A stretch of 64,000 nucleotides of DNA, taken from assembly GCF_036884655.1 (NCBI RefSeq), contig NC_088357.1:4207001-4271000 (forward strand), given 5' to 3'. This document shows, in pieces, positions 29,401-41,988 of the stretch; positions within the stretch are counted from its first letter, which is position 1; each line of letters opens with the position of its first letter. A model generated the notes under the pieces. It searched no databases. It worked only from the letters and a program-made list of their open reading frames with translations, and was not told where the DNA came from. The stretch is from Musa acuminata AAA Group (taxonomy: Eukaryota > Streptophyta > Magnoliopsida > Zingiberales > Musaceae). Position numbers and translations under genes: made by a program.

Positions 29401-32400
29401 ATCTTAGAGCATTCCAAGGGGACATCTGTTACTTGAGCCGTAGCAGGAGCTTCATGAACTTGCTCATTAGTGATGACATGCGGTTCACTCTGTTCCATCA
29501 TAGGCTGCTCTGGTAATTTAGCATCCTGTCCCTGTATTTCCTTTGCACTATTTTTATCTATCTCCAAATGCAAGTTGCTAGTTGCATCCCTTTCTGAAAG
29601 GATATCAACATTATATTGTGCAGGTGAGTGTTTCACCTGATGCATACCCAGGGCTGGATTGCTGTTATCAAAACAACCACTACGAGAAACAGCACTCACT
29701 GTTCCCTTCCTTCCGTCCTTGCTCTTGTGTATACTGCTTTTCTCCACAAATGTACGGTCGAGTGGTACTCTCATAATATGCGAGAAAAGTTTCCTATGGC
29801 GATCCCATGCCTTTCTAATTTCATGAATATTTCCATAAAGGTCCATGAACTGCTGGTAGCAATCAGAAATAATTAGCAGCAAATATCAAAAGTGGTGTAA
29901 AAATATAAATCAAGAGTTAATAACTAGAGAATGAACCATTCTTAAATATCTATGAACTGAGCATATAAGTAAAAGCTTAAATTATTACCCTAATGAGACT
30001 CACTGTACTAAAAATTAACAATAGTAACGAAACATTGCAACAATATCAACAATCCACTTGCAGTTGCAGAAAAATTTGAATTTGCCCGTTCACAGCCTAT
30101 CACAAAAAGGATAGATGATACGAAAGAGTTGGTGCACTAAAATGTCCAGTATTGTGGCAATTGTGCAAAAGATTAACATGTGAGCTACATTCACATGATC
30201 ATGCACATACAAATCCTAAAAAAAATATGATGATTTTCACTTACAAGTTTTAGAGTGACTACCACCATACATAAGTAAGCAGGTATCCCTAAGAACAGTC
30301 CAAGAAGAAACAACTGAAAGCATGATACCATAGTAATGCCCATCCTCGTGGCATTCCTGATGTCTAATGGAAAAAGGGAAAAGAATTCAAAAAATGGGTT
30401 TGGGGGTCTATATAACCGTATAGAGTGTCACATGAGCAGTGTTCATGTCATTTAATAATTAATATCCATATAAGCATTAAGAGAGCTAACATCAAGTGAC
30501 AACAACACTACTGGGCAACTAAGATTCATTGATTTAATAGTTGTGCTTTTTCTTTAAATTAAATGCAGTGAGTTACATTAACAATCATCATAAAAATATC
30601 TAGCTTCTAATAAAAGTATATTCAATTTAGTCTTAATTTATCTTATACATTTTAAATTCCAGTCAATAATCATTATTCAGTTTTTCCAAGTGTAAAGAAT
30701 AGTATAAACAATAAAGTAAAAACATATAGCACTAGACCACTTGTAGTTACATTAGCAATCTTCCTCTGACCCTTCACTGTAGAATTGAGAAGCACTAATC
30801 TTGACATAAGTTGAAGTCAAACACCATCCCAGACACTTACAGAACTTTACATGTGCAACTCCTGTAGTTTCTCAAATAGATTGAGGTTTAAAAAATTATT
30901 AACTCCACCACACCAGTACTTATCATATTTATGTTTCTGATCAATCATATAAGGCCAAGCTATCTTTGTTCCCACAATCTGTTTATCAGATAAGAGTCAA
31001 GACAAGAGTTTATCAGATAAAAAACCATCCAAATGGCTGTTTATCAGAGGAGTCAAGATTTTAAACCTCCGTAACGTATCAGTAATCTGCCGTACTGATA
31101 TGGTACCAGTGTACCAGGTGGAATATCGACCCCCCACAATGCCTAGTACCAGTAAAAGAAAGCAATTAAAAACAAAACCAACTGGTACTGTCTGCTATGG
31201 TCCAATTCCACTCCTTCATTGGATCATTAAATACCAGCCAGTGACCAGTATTTGAAACCCTGATCTTAGTTGCATCCTATACAAACATTCAGGTAGTTGT
31301 TGCTAGACATATATTCTTCTGAACATAAGACTCGTACATTTGTTTTAATGAACTCGTGGTCTTGAAAAGGCAATCTTACCTCTAAGAACGACCTAGATAT
31401 GTCTTCACGATCTTGCAAACCCAAAGCTCCATATACATTTGATTCTGGCTCTATTACATTTGCAATAATTGTGTCCAGTACAGGTATCTCAGAAGCTCCA
31501 CCATGAATTGTTGCAAAGTGTATCAATCCCTGTAGAATATAAATGAGTTAAATAGAAACATAAAAAAATAAACAAAGTAGAAGAAAAAAAATCCAATACA
31601 AAAGTGTCGTTATCAGTAACAATTCTATGAACAAGATAAACTGATGTTCCCAACTAATTGGGGCAGACCACATGGATTCTTTCCCACCAGTGAGCTCTAT
31701 TGGGCACAATGTCACTGTGTAGACGAAGAATGATCACATTTTTCTTGCTGTTTCTAACCAAGTTTTCTTTAGTTTAGTTTGTGATCCTCAATTAGCACTA
31801 CACCTAATTTTTTAATAAATACAATCATTTTTTTGTCCTATTCTTTTCCCTCCTGTAGAAAGGCTTTTAGTGGTTAGTATCATCGATATGAATATTCAAA
31901 AATATCATAATTTGTAGAAGTATGTACATGACATTCATAATTTTCTTCATTTAAAGGATCTATTTTAGAGAAAACATGGTAAGTATGAACAGAAAACGAA
32001 AAAACTTCAGCTTCTGCTGTGATACAGATCTCTGTATTATAACTGTCCCTTAAGGAAGAATCCCCAGCATGCTTATCAATCAAATACTGAGACTAAAGAA
32101 AAAAAGTAACACTTCAGCATGAAAGTTTTTGCAACTTAATATGTTGCTTCTGATGGAAGATCAGTAAAAGTCTTCAAATTGGTTACAACTGACATAAAAA
32201 CAGGACAACACAAAAGAATCATAGAGCACAGAGCATTATTTAGTTCCTTAAGGATATTACTTCAGGTGGATAAAGGGCAAAAAAAGCTCTACGAGAACTT
32301 GGAAGGGGAACACAATTCAGAATCATACTTGGCATCTGAGATGTTAATAAGTTTTATTTTTCCATGATCTACCTAACACAAGGCATAACTTCAAGAATAC

Positions 32401-35400
32401 TCTCAAATTTTAAATACACAGGACAGAAAGTGAAGTTCCAACATGAAATACACATTTGGAACTGAAAAACATGATGGTAAAGCTAAAGAAGTAATATTAT
32501 AATTAACGGATAAGAATACATGCACAAGACTGTATACAAGATATTCCATGTCAGTAGAACTCTACGGTGGCAAGCATACAATCAGCAGCCACTACTTGAT
32601 CTTCACAGACAAACATATAAACGAATAAATGGAATAGGTTCTAATATAACAAGAAAGCAAATATCAGAAGAATTGGACCTCCAGGATTGATTTGCATGGT
32701 AATTGCTGAATACCCTTGACGAAAACTCCTCTAGCTGCCTCAAAGCTACCACTTGCCTGAAAAAAGAGTGAAGTCAAGAAACAAAAAGAAAAGGTGATTA
32801 AAAACCTCAAAGCTACCACTGCTTGTAAACGGTTTTCCCTCTAATTAGGACTACACCTAAAAAACAATCTGCATCTGAAGAAAAAGTAGTTTATCTGCAG
32901 ATCTATACATTTCCTTTGTTGACAGTTAAAAGGAAAACAACACACACAACAATTGTAAGACAACATTTATGCTGTCTGCTGGATATAGTTAAGGTGAGAT
33001 ACAGCCATGACAAAGAATCCCCAGCAGGCTTACCACAAATGTAAAACGAGCAAAATTAGTGTACAAATTTGGAATGATTTTCAGATTCCCCTTTTCTTTA
33101 GCCAATTCAATTGCTTTTTCATATATCAGGTAAGCTACATCAGTGTTCCCCTGCAGGAGTATGATGACATTTATTAGTACTGACAATTCCATCTCTCAAA
33201 AAATAATAATAATTGCAGCTATCTTGTACCATGCGCTTTTCCATGTTTGCTTCTCTATAAACAGTTTCAACCAAGTTAGAAGCTAAATCCATATCCCGCT
33301 GAAGAAATAGAGCACGTGCACCAGAGACATCACCAATTTTCTCCTTAAACATGGCGCTGTAGATGCAAAAAGCTGGGACTTTCTACTGGCAATAACATAC
33401 AATGACATAAACAACTGACACACAATGACAAAGAAAAAAATAAAAGTTAAATATAGTGTGCCATCTACATGCATAATTCCCATAATGTACTATCAATTAC
33501 CATCATGGCTTTTGGTGCTTGAATTTCAACAAAATAGCCAAATAATCCTGTTGATGCTGCATAAATACTTCACTATCAGGAACCAATCATCCATGCATGA
33601 TGCATCAGACATTTAGTAACACGTAAGCATGTTATGGTGATTGTTTGAACAATTAGATCCACTAAAAGGCTACATTAAATGACCCCCAAAAAAAAGGTTC
33701 ACAGAATTAGATGTCAACATTATGTAATTTGGACCTTAATAATGCACACAGTTATTCTATTTCAAAAGTCTCACTTTAGATGCCTGTAAGTAATAGAATA
33801 CCAAGAAAATTCAAAAGAAAAAACATTGTGGAATTATGCAAAAGATTACGTATGCAAGATGACAAATGGTAACATATATAAACAGCTTGAATGTCCTTGT
33901 AAATACCATCACAGCAAATAAAAGGAGCCAAAAAAATGACAACTTTTCGATGAAATGTAATACAAGTCTGTCCAAACAACTTTTTGCTGAAATGTAATAC
34001 AAGTCTGTCCAAACAAATCATGTGTGTGTGTGTTTTGGGGGATACCTTAAGAAAGACAGTCACTGCTCGAGTCAGTGCATGATTTGCTAACTCGCGGCCA
34101 CCCTTTGCTTCCACAAATTCAACATATCGAATCCAGAACTCTGAGTAATTAGCACAAGCAATCAAACATCTCTCGTAAAGTTTTACAATCTGTCATAGGA
34201 AAATGTGGTCATTCAGATGGTAAAAGGAAACAGATCAAATTTGAGATAATTAGCATAATATCAGTAGAATTTATACCCAGTCAAAATCTCCTTGTGTTTC
34301 AACAAAGTCAAGATAATGATGCCAGTTCTCAAGCTGACCAGAATCCAATGGCTTCACATGAAAATAATTCCTTCTGATATGTGCTTCAAAACAACTGATC
34401 TTTTCATCTATCTGTCTTGATCTCTGATATAATTGTTGTCCGATGGATAGGAATTTTTTAAATGCATACTTTGAAGCTTTCTGATCCATAAATTCTCTAA
34501 TTAGGTTTGAGATTTCTACATATTCACTATCCTTGATATCTATCAGCCCATGACTATGTGTATTTTCTCTTGGAAAATCAAGATCATGCTGGCAACCCAT
34601 CTCTTTTGACCACATATCAATCAACCTTTTAAATCTGAAATATTTCAAGTGCAGTTTCAAGTTATATAATATCATCACAAACTTGATTCTTCAGAAGTAA
34701 TTTATGTACTCAAGATAGTACCAAATTTACTATGTTCCCGACATCAAAGTTATATCAAATCAATGACTTAACAGAACAAATGAATTCACATTACCAGTGC
34801 TAATAACTAAAAAAACAATTTTGTGACAAGCAAGAAGAGTGTAGCACAATCTTGTATCTTCACCAACATGAGACTAAAGCATTTCATATTTCCCAGATTG
34901 GGGAATAAAACAAGATACGTACCTTTCATAATAGCTTTGCAGTTTCTTTGTGGGAAATACTAGTGTTCTAATGTAAAGATGAGCTAGCTGACTCCACTGC
35001 TTCAGTGAATATTCAAATTCAATGTATTTATCCCACAGCTGATAGCACAAGTAGTCTTTCTTAACAAAGGACAAAGCTCTCTCATATAATCTGGCAAGTG
35101 GTACCATAAATATTAATGCAAAAAAGAATTTTGAAAATGTTAGCACAGAAAATAGAGAAAGTGGTATAAACCAGAAAGTAAGTAAATTTTAACATATAAT
35201 CAAATGTGAGTTGTGTACTTAAACTTCAAGTCGACTAGATTTCAGCTCTTCCAACAGGAACTCCCCAGTTCAATTACAAATGCGAATATTCTCAAATATT
35301 CTAAACAATCATATTACCTAGCCATGAACTTTAGCTTTCTAATCAAGATTTATCCACATTGTAAACCCCCTGCTCTCCAATTATGCATGTAAAGATATGA

Positions 35401-38400
35401 TTTGTTCTGTTTGATGCATTCTTTTCTTAAAATAAAGGAACTCTCTAGTTCAGACCTAAGCAAGATATTTCATTACCTGTCAAGCAATTGGATTATTTTC
35501 AACAATAGTTCCAACAAGTAACCATGTTTCACACAATACATTTTGGCTATTCAACTCATTCGATTAGCGAGTGCCCCACCATAATACGTAGCACCTACAT
35601 TATTCTAGTGAGTTAAGACCTACCAAATCATGAGTACAAACCAAATCCTCATCCATAATTTTATGGAATGCAGATGTCAGATCAGTACTAAGAACAATTA
35701 TAAGAAGTCCATGTTCATTCCTATTAAACAAAGAGAAGAAGAATTTCTCATGTAAATCAAACAATTCCCCATAAATGTAATGCCTTGCTGAAGCACCTCC
35801 GCTATCCTTTTCTAATTCAAATGCAATATGATAAGTTTCTCATGCAAATCATATATCTTCCGTGGCAACATTTTTTTTTTTTTCTTTTGTAGTGTCACTA
35901 AAAGCATCAATTCCAGAAGGTATGTAACAGTAGATATGTTAAATTATGAATATGTGAACCAGGGTTTAAAATCCTGATACCGGACCTAACCAGATCGGGA
36001 TGGGCCCGAGTATGTACAAGCATACCACCACGTGGTAAGCCAGCATTACCAATTGGCACCAAGAGTGGGAAGGAGGAGAAGGAGAAGAGGAGGAGGAGAA
36101 GGATTAGGAAAAGTACTGGGGATGGCACGATAGTGGGATTAGTGTGATAGCAGGCGACGATGGTCAGCAGCAGGCGGAGAGAGAAAGAGGGAGGGGGGGG
36201 AGGGGGGGGAGAGAGAGAGAGAGAGAGAGAGAGACCAGGACTCGAGAGAATCAAGAGAGACAGAGAGAGATAAGACAAATAAAGACATACCATCAAAACT
36301 ACAAAAAGGATCATTTCAAACCAGACCTTTTGAACTGAGCTAGGCTAACCACTCAGTTCAAGCCCAATAATGAGTAAAATCCGGTGGCAAACTTGATTTC
36401 TTCTGGTTACCAGACTGGACCAAATGAAAAACCCTGGTCTGCAAGTAATAACTTTTAAGCACTTTAAGAAAAGTTTGGAGACCTATAAAATCATAGGCTT
36501 CATATGCATCCACAATTAACTGCAATTAAAGTAATGAAACTCTAGAATCCTACATGACGATTGAGAAATGAAATCCTATTAAGCCAAATTATTCATTCGT
36601 CCATGCAGACAATCAACTCAATGTTCCAATTTTATCAAAGTTTCTACCGCATAAATAACCTCACAATTTTATCTTGTTATACTTCATCAAGCTTTATTAT
36701 ATTAATTTCAAATCTGTTGCTTGAAAAATTTTCCCCTAAACTTAGCTAAATATGATGTAAGGCACCAGAAACCGTTACCAGAATTTTATATTAAAAAATG
36801 GCATATGGAATAAAGCAATATGATTGCATATTTTGTTATTATCAAGTAGAAACTTATATTAAGTACCTCCGTACGTCAGCAGGATCTTCAAATGATAAGG
36901 CACCAAATGTACAGTAACTGACCCACAGATTAACAGAATATGGTATTGCTTGGACAGCCCGTTCATAGATTTCCTCAACCTCATGTAAAGTGCATAGTCG
37001 TGCCCTATTACTTGCATACTTATTCCAATAACCATAGCATAAAGGATACTCAGACAAGAAGGCATCATAAACCAAACATATCCTTTCCAGGTCATTCTGC
37101 AGCACATATATCAAAATGTCAATAACAGAAAAGACGAAATCACAGATAAATTTAATATTTTATCTCATAACAAAAAACAGACAAACTATGACAATTCAGA
37201 ATGTCACAGTAAATAACGGAAAAAAGAAACAGGCTTCAACGTCACAACAATGAGATTGTTAGTATCCACTGGACCATGATTTTCTTGCTATCTCTGCCAT
37301 CAACTCGTCACTTTTTGCAATTACAACGGGTCAGGTAGCATGATAACCCTTCTTCAGGTTATATGCCTACAACAAAAGGAATTTGCTAAACTAACCTGGA
37401 GATCAAGTCGAATGCATGATGACATGGTTCATCATAGGAATACTGCAATACAGCTGTACGTGTATAATTGCAATACTATTTTGGTCAGAAGCTATTTCCC
37501 TTGTATGAGGTTCTGTAAGTTCGATTCTCTTGTTTAAGTGTTCTATGGTCTTCAAATGATATGAGCCATCAAATCTAGTTAAACCACCATTCCTAAGTTT
37601 CTTGGGGATAATTTTGTACTCACCAACAGGTAAAACTTTTAACTGCTGTGAGCCATTACTGATCTCCTTGGAAAAAAATGCAGCCTGGGAGCATAAGTGG
37701 CAGGTCTGGTTATATACCTACTCCCTAAAACTCTCAACCAATAACCCACAATCATCAAATGCTTGTTTCTATTGCCTCCAATGTAATTTTACCTTTCAAG
37801 CAGCTTTCTTTTAAAACTTGATCTTATATTAGGCTTTTTACCAGAATTCTAGAATTTAAGAAAAACATGTTTTCTTCCTACATTTTCCTCCATTTTATTT
37901 TGATATAATGTATACTTTGCTATATGCACACATTTAGAAGATTTTAAGTTCTACTATACAAGTTCTTCGCTGTTTGTTTAATTATTGATTGAGTGTTCTA
38001 GGAACCAGTTTTGATTGAGATTCTTCACTTTTGTAGGCTTGACCTTGGCAAGTTAAGACATTGATAAGTCATCCTTTCATTTAAAAATCATGTTGATTCA
38101 TTAACCTTCTGTATTTGTTTCATGACATGCTATCTCATGTGTTATTTTTCCATTTTTCTTTTGGATTTTAAAGTTTTAATTTCAAAGTTTGCTAAAAAGG
38201 TTTTTTTTCTTTTTCACAATGCTAAAATTTTTTAGTATGACACTATGACTTTTGTTTCCTAGATGACAAAAGGGGCTTTAATTTTTTTCAATAGGTTACA
38301 TTTGGACATATAACCTTCTCGTTTGAATTGTTCTTTAAGACAAAATTGCCACCTTGTGTTCAGCTGTTGATTAACTTTCTTCCTTGGAATAGTGTGAAAG

Positions 38401-40591
38401 GGATACAAGTTGATTAGATCTACTTCTGAACAGATCTAGGAAAAAAAAAATTGGTCTTTTCATTGGGTGCATCATAGTTCTTTGAGCAACAAAAGAGTTC
38501 ATTGGAGATCCTCCTAGAAATACCACAAATAATTTTGGAAGGTTCATAAATAAGGAAAGAGAAGTGCAAAGATGAATGGGAAAATGTTAGTCATGATTTT
38601 AGCAATTACATAGTAGTTCCCACTATATGCTGTTATTGTTTTTATCCAGTTCACTATTACCTGACTTATTTTTATTTTCTGTGCATGTTATAGCAAGCAT
38701 CAACATCACATTAAAATGCAAGTATTTGACAGAAGCATGTAATGCATTACAGTTCAGTATTGTATTTTTCTTACATTCAAAGTTAATAATAATTTTTTAG
38801 TGTACTTGTTGTTTTGTCAATATTGATTGTTTATAGTTCCTCATTTGTGCCTTCTACCATACAGGTTGAGATTGCCGACACATTAAGATTATGAGTTTGT
38901 TAACCAACTAGAAGTGTATGATACTAATTGCACTTCCCAACTTCAAGCCTTAGCCAGTAAATGAAAATAAAACAGCAATCAACTAACATTGACATATGTG
39001 GAATCTTGGGAATGTGAGTTCTGGATATCTGTTTGTCATATAAAAGGTAACATAAGCAATATTTGTTGTTCCACGTATATAAAAGAGCTCAACAGTAATA
39101 TCATCTAAACAAGATTACATATGAATCCTTAAGAATCATGAGTCTTAATGAATTGCCTGGATATACCACCTCCATTGTTATGAATTGCAAAATTTTCCAT
39201 AATAATCCTAATCACAATGCTATATCAGTAGATCCACCAACTGGTATCCATGTCATTCAATGAGGGCACAATATGAGACACTGGTCACGATATTAAAGCA
39301 ATAGATGATAATTGTTATCAAAATAAAAAATAATCATGTATAAATTTGTTGTGGCAGATAGTGGTGGAGGCTGTTAACATATTGAACTTCAAAAAACTCT
39401 AAATGAAACTAAAAGCTCTGTTTTCTATAAATGATTCAGCCAATTCTTTTAGCAAGAAATCTCTGTTATGAGTTGCTCATGAAACTTCAAATGATGATAT
39501 AAGTTTCAAACACTGAATACAGAATCATATATACTTACATATCATTACATTTCCCTAAGCATAAACAGGCAAAATAATTCAAGAAATCAAATCCACATAC
39601 AAGAAAATAAAGCAAGATGAATATCACTTACAGGGTAAGCCTTCTCAATATGTGCTATAAGTGAAGTCCAAGATTCAAAATCATTTGGGATGTCACCTAG
39701 CAAAGCTTGAAAATTATTCCAATCATAACCAACTGCATGTTGAAATATTACGTCATTAAAATACTCTTAAAATCATGATCCAATTTATTTCACACAAAAT
39801 TCCACAATTGAATACATCTAGATAATGCATTGAATTTTTGAACTTTCCATTTTTTTTTAAGAATTAGACAACAAAGAACGAAAATCACCAACCATCTAAA
39901 AAATTTCATTCTTCAATAACCTCTTTAAAATTACAATAATTTAGATTGTCCAACCGTTCAATACTTTAAAGTAGACCTACATCCCTACTTCATGACAATA
40001 CCCTAATCACACGAAAACAATAAACATCAAACCAAGAAAAAGCAAGCACTGGAACCTCAGTATACATACATCACCAAAAACTGCAATTAAATGTGTCAAA
40101 TCAAAATGATCTTCGTAATTTCAAAAGCCACACTGCAAAAGTGAACCCTAAAAGTCAACTCATCATGCAGGAAAAATAAAAAAAGAAAATGAGAACGATC
40201 ACTTTATGGAGCGCATTCAAGAATTCATCTTCTATGTGAATCGAGAGGAGTGCCACAGAGGAAACTGAGCAACAACCACTCCCTAAGTTTTATCTCTTGT
40301 TTCTTTCCTGATTCCACCTGGTTGCCGTGCGTCCCATTATGACCCCCGTGAAAGAGGAACTACAGTAGAGCGCCATCGTAACTCTCTACTTCAATGAACA
40401 AGCATGCTCCATTGTAGAGCGTACACTGATTTGGTTATGGTTCTTGCACGCATTTTCGTCAGAATCTTGTAAGTAAAAGAGCTACATGGGAGGGATCAAA
40501 ACTCACCTGAGACCATTTCCGAGGATTCTTGAGCTCCATCCTCCATCAGCGTGTCTCTCTCTTCGATCTCCTTCGCGTCCGACGCCTCCAT
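26405..40591 (-). CDS. Pre-mRNA-processing factor 39 (U1 snRNP-associated, HAT repeats) with long Gln-rich tail
   Basis: Component associated with U1 snRNP that supports 5' splice-site recognition. Coding exons: 40591-40507, 39732-39632, 37096-36867, 35090-34923, 34634-34277, 34189-34046, 33382-33230, 33150-33034, 32756-32679, 31529-31380, 29852-27954 and 26488-26405. All junctions are GT-AG and in phase, giving 1188 residues. Residues about 30-560 are HAT (half-TPR) helices, with family marks [37 protein letters not shown] and [18 protein letters not shown] single 1.9-kb exon then encodes an acidic/Ser-rich stretch followed by about 300 residues dominated by Gln. The family member I know in Arabidopsis is about 820 residues, so the tail is long. 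Introns reach 2.5 kb. The ATG at 40591 opens [12 protein letters not shown] in a good context (acaATGG). A tandem acceptor (CCAGCAG) at the start of exon 11 may add or drop one Gln. Confidence 0.9.
27966..28850. repeat. CAG/CAA-type low-complexity tract coding poly-Gln in PRP39
   Basis: On the minus strand a dense mixture of CAG and CAA codons encodes the Gln-rich tail. The purest run, around 28490-28526, gives about 12 consecutive Gln. The plus strand of the same tract gives long Ala/Val-rich open frames (27992-28270, 28430-28783), which are shadows. Confidence 0.85.
31055..31265. mobile_element. Possible small non-autonomous element in PRP39 intron 10
   Basis: The segment begins agattttaaacc and ends tttgaaaccctgatct. 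Inside are several ggtacc/taccag inverted pieces (31101-31118, 31138-31152, 31230-31250). The ends resemble those of the element at 35958-36438. No gene is present. It may be a decayed MITE; the borders are uncertain. Confidence 0.3.
35958..36438. mobile_element. Possible MITE-like insertion with 10-bp inverted ends in PRP39 intron 4
   Basis: The left end ACCAGGGTTT (35958-35967) is exactly inverted at the right end, AAACCCTGGT (36429-36438). The interior holds no gene, a purine-rich stretch and a (GA)n run. I see no clear target-site duplication, so transposition is an inference. Confidence 0.4.
36209..36234. repeat. (GA)n microsatellite
   Basis: About 13 GA units after G-rich runs, inside the MITE-like segment of the PRP39 intron. 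Confidence 0.85.
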
Positions 40592-41988
40592 TGTGCCACC
40601 GGGGAGATCGAGTAACCCCGCGACGCTGGTACCAGGAGCAAGAGTAGCATTTACATATAGTAAGAGTCGATTGTTTTCGAACAAGGCCGAGGACGGTCCC
40701 ATATTTCCCAAGATATTGCGTATATGCCAGGAATCGTCGCGAAACCAGTGGTAATTCTTGAGAAACATCGGGCAATTTCAACCGATTTCCGCAAGAATCC
40801 TGCCAGCCGACAAGTGATCCCCGGAGGAAGGGTAAAGCAGAGGAAGGCGGCTTACCTTCCCCACCGTTGCTGCCCTTCGCCGGTAGCACCACGCGTTCGA
40901 CTCTCCGGAATCCAGCGAACTCGGGGAGCCTCTCCGCACGTGGCTTCGGAACCCTAGCGGACGGAGGGGAGACGGCTTCCTCTACTTAAATATTTTATAT
41001 AATTATGCGATGTATAAGTTGTCTTTTTTATTTATTTGAACTTATGATTTAATTATAATATGAATTTTGACTTATAAGTTTAAATCAAACTTATCTGTAA
41101 TATACAATATAATCATTTTAAAAATATTTTTAAAATTTTTATAATTTATTATAATGCATAACTATTATGTATATTATATAAATTTAAGATAATAAGGTAT
41201 AATGAATTTGAAATGTACCAAACCATAAGCACATTTCTATACAATCAAAACTTAACTTTAAGAGTGGTTTCTTGATGCCTTCCCTCATATAACATCTTGT
41301 TTTCTTCATATAGATCACAAAAGTTCGCAAACAATGTTGTTTTCTTTACAATAATTTACTGCTGACAAGTATTTTTAGATTCTTGAAAGTATTTTCTAAG
41401 GAATCGAAAATATGAAACACTAAATGTACAAGAATTAAGATTTGACCAGAGAAAATTTGTTGTCGTCTCCCAGAAATACCCACCTTTTATCGAAACCTAA
41501 TTGAATCAAAAGAGAAAAGAAATAAAAGAACGAGAGATGGTTTGTTTAAGGATCATCCACAAAGTTCATCGGACATCTAAAGTCAGCAATAACCAGAACA
41601 TCTTCCAATGGTAAATAAAGACAAAAAAAAAAAAACTGGCTATTCCAGCCATAATGAACAGTGATAACCTAAATCAACCATGCTAAAATGTGCACATGAG
41701 AAAGTCTTTTGAAGTACAAAAATTTATATTGGAGAACACTGAGGACCCCTCTACTGTCTGTCTTCTACGTTTTACTTGTTTGTTGGGAGACCCATCAGAT
41801 CCGTCATGCTGCACAGATGCTTAAACTAACAATGAACAAGGGAGGGAAAATCTTGGTGCCCAACTCCATTGCATGCAAACTATGATTGCAACTCATGAAG
41901 AAGCCTTGTGAGACCAACAGCTTTGGAAATCGGAGATGGGTCGATTGTGGAAATCCATCATCCATCATGTTTTCAAGTTAAAGACTTA
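40592..41988. other. PRP39 upstream region and ELP4 3' flank
   Basis: 40592-40975 is the likely PRP39 leader and proximal promoter; its frame stays open upstream of the chosen ATG to 40768. 40985-41240 is strongly AT-rich. 41240-41988 should hold the ELP4 3' UTR. No other gene is seen. Confidence 0.5.

Noticed and set aside
33357..33483. Acceptor at 33357 (ctacag) for PRP39 exon 7
   Set aside because: It leaves the frame two bases short. Using the acceptor at 33383 keeps phase and gives [17 protein letters not shown], matching the family.
37501..37540. Possible tRNA T-arm (agttcgattct)
   Set aside because: No acceptor stem, D-arm or anticodon arm can be drawn around it.
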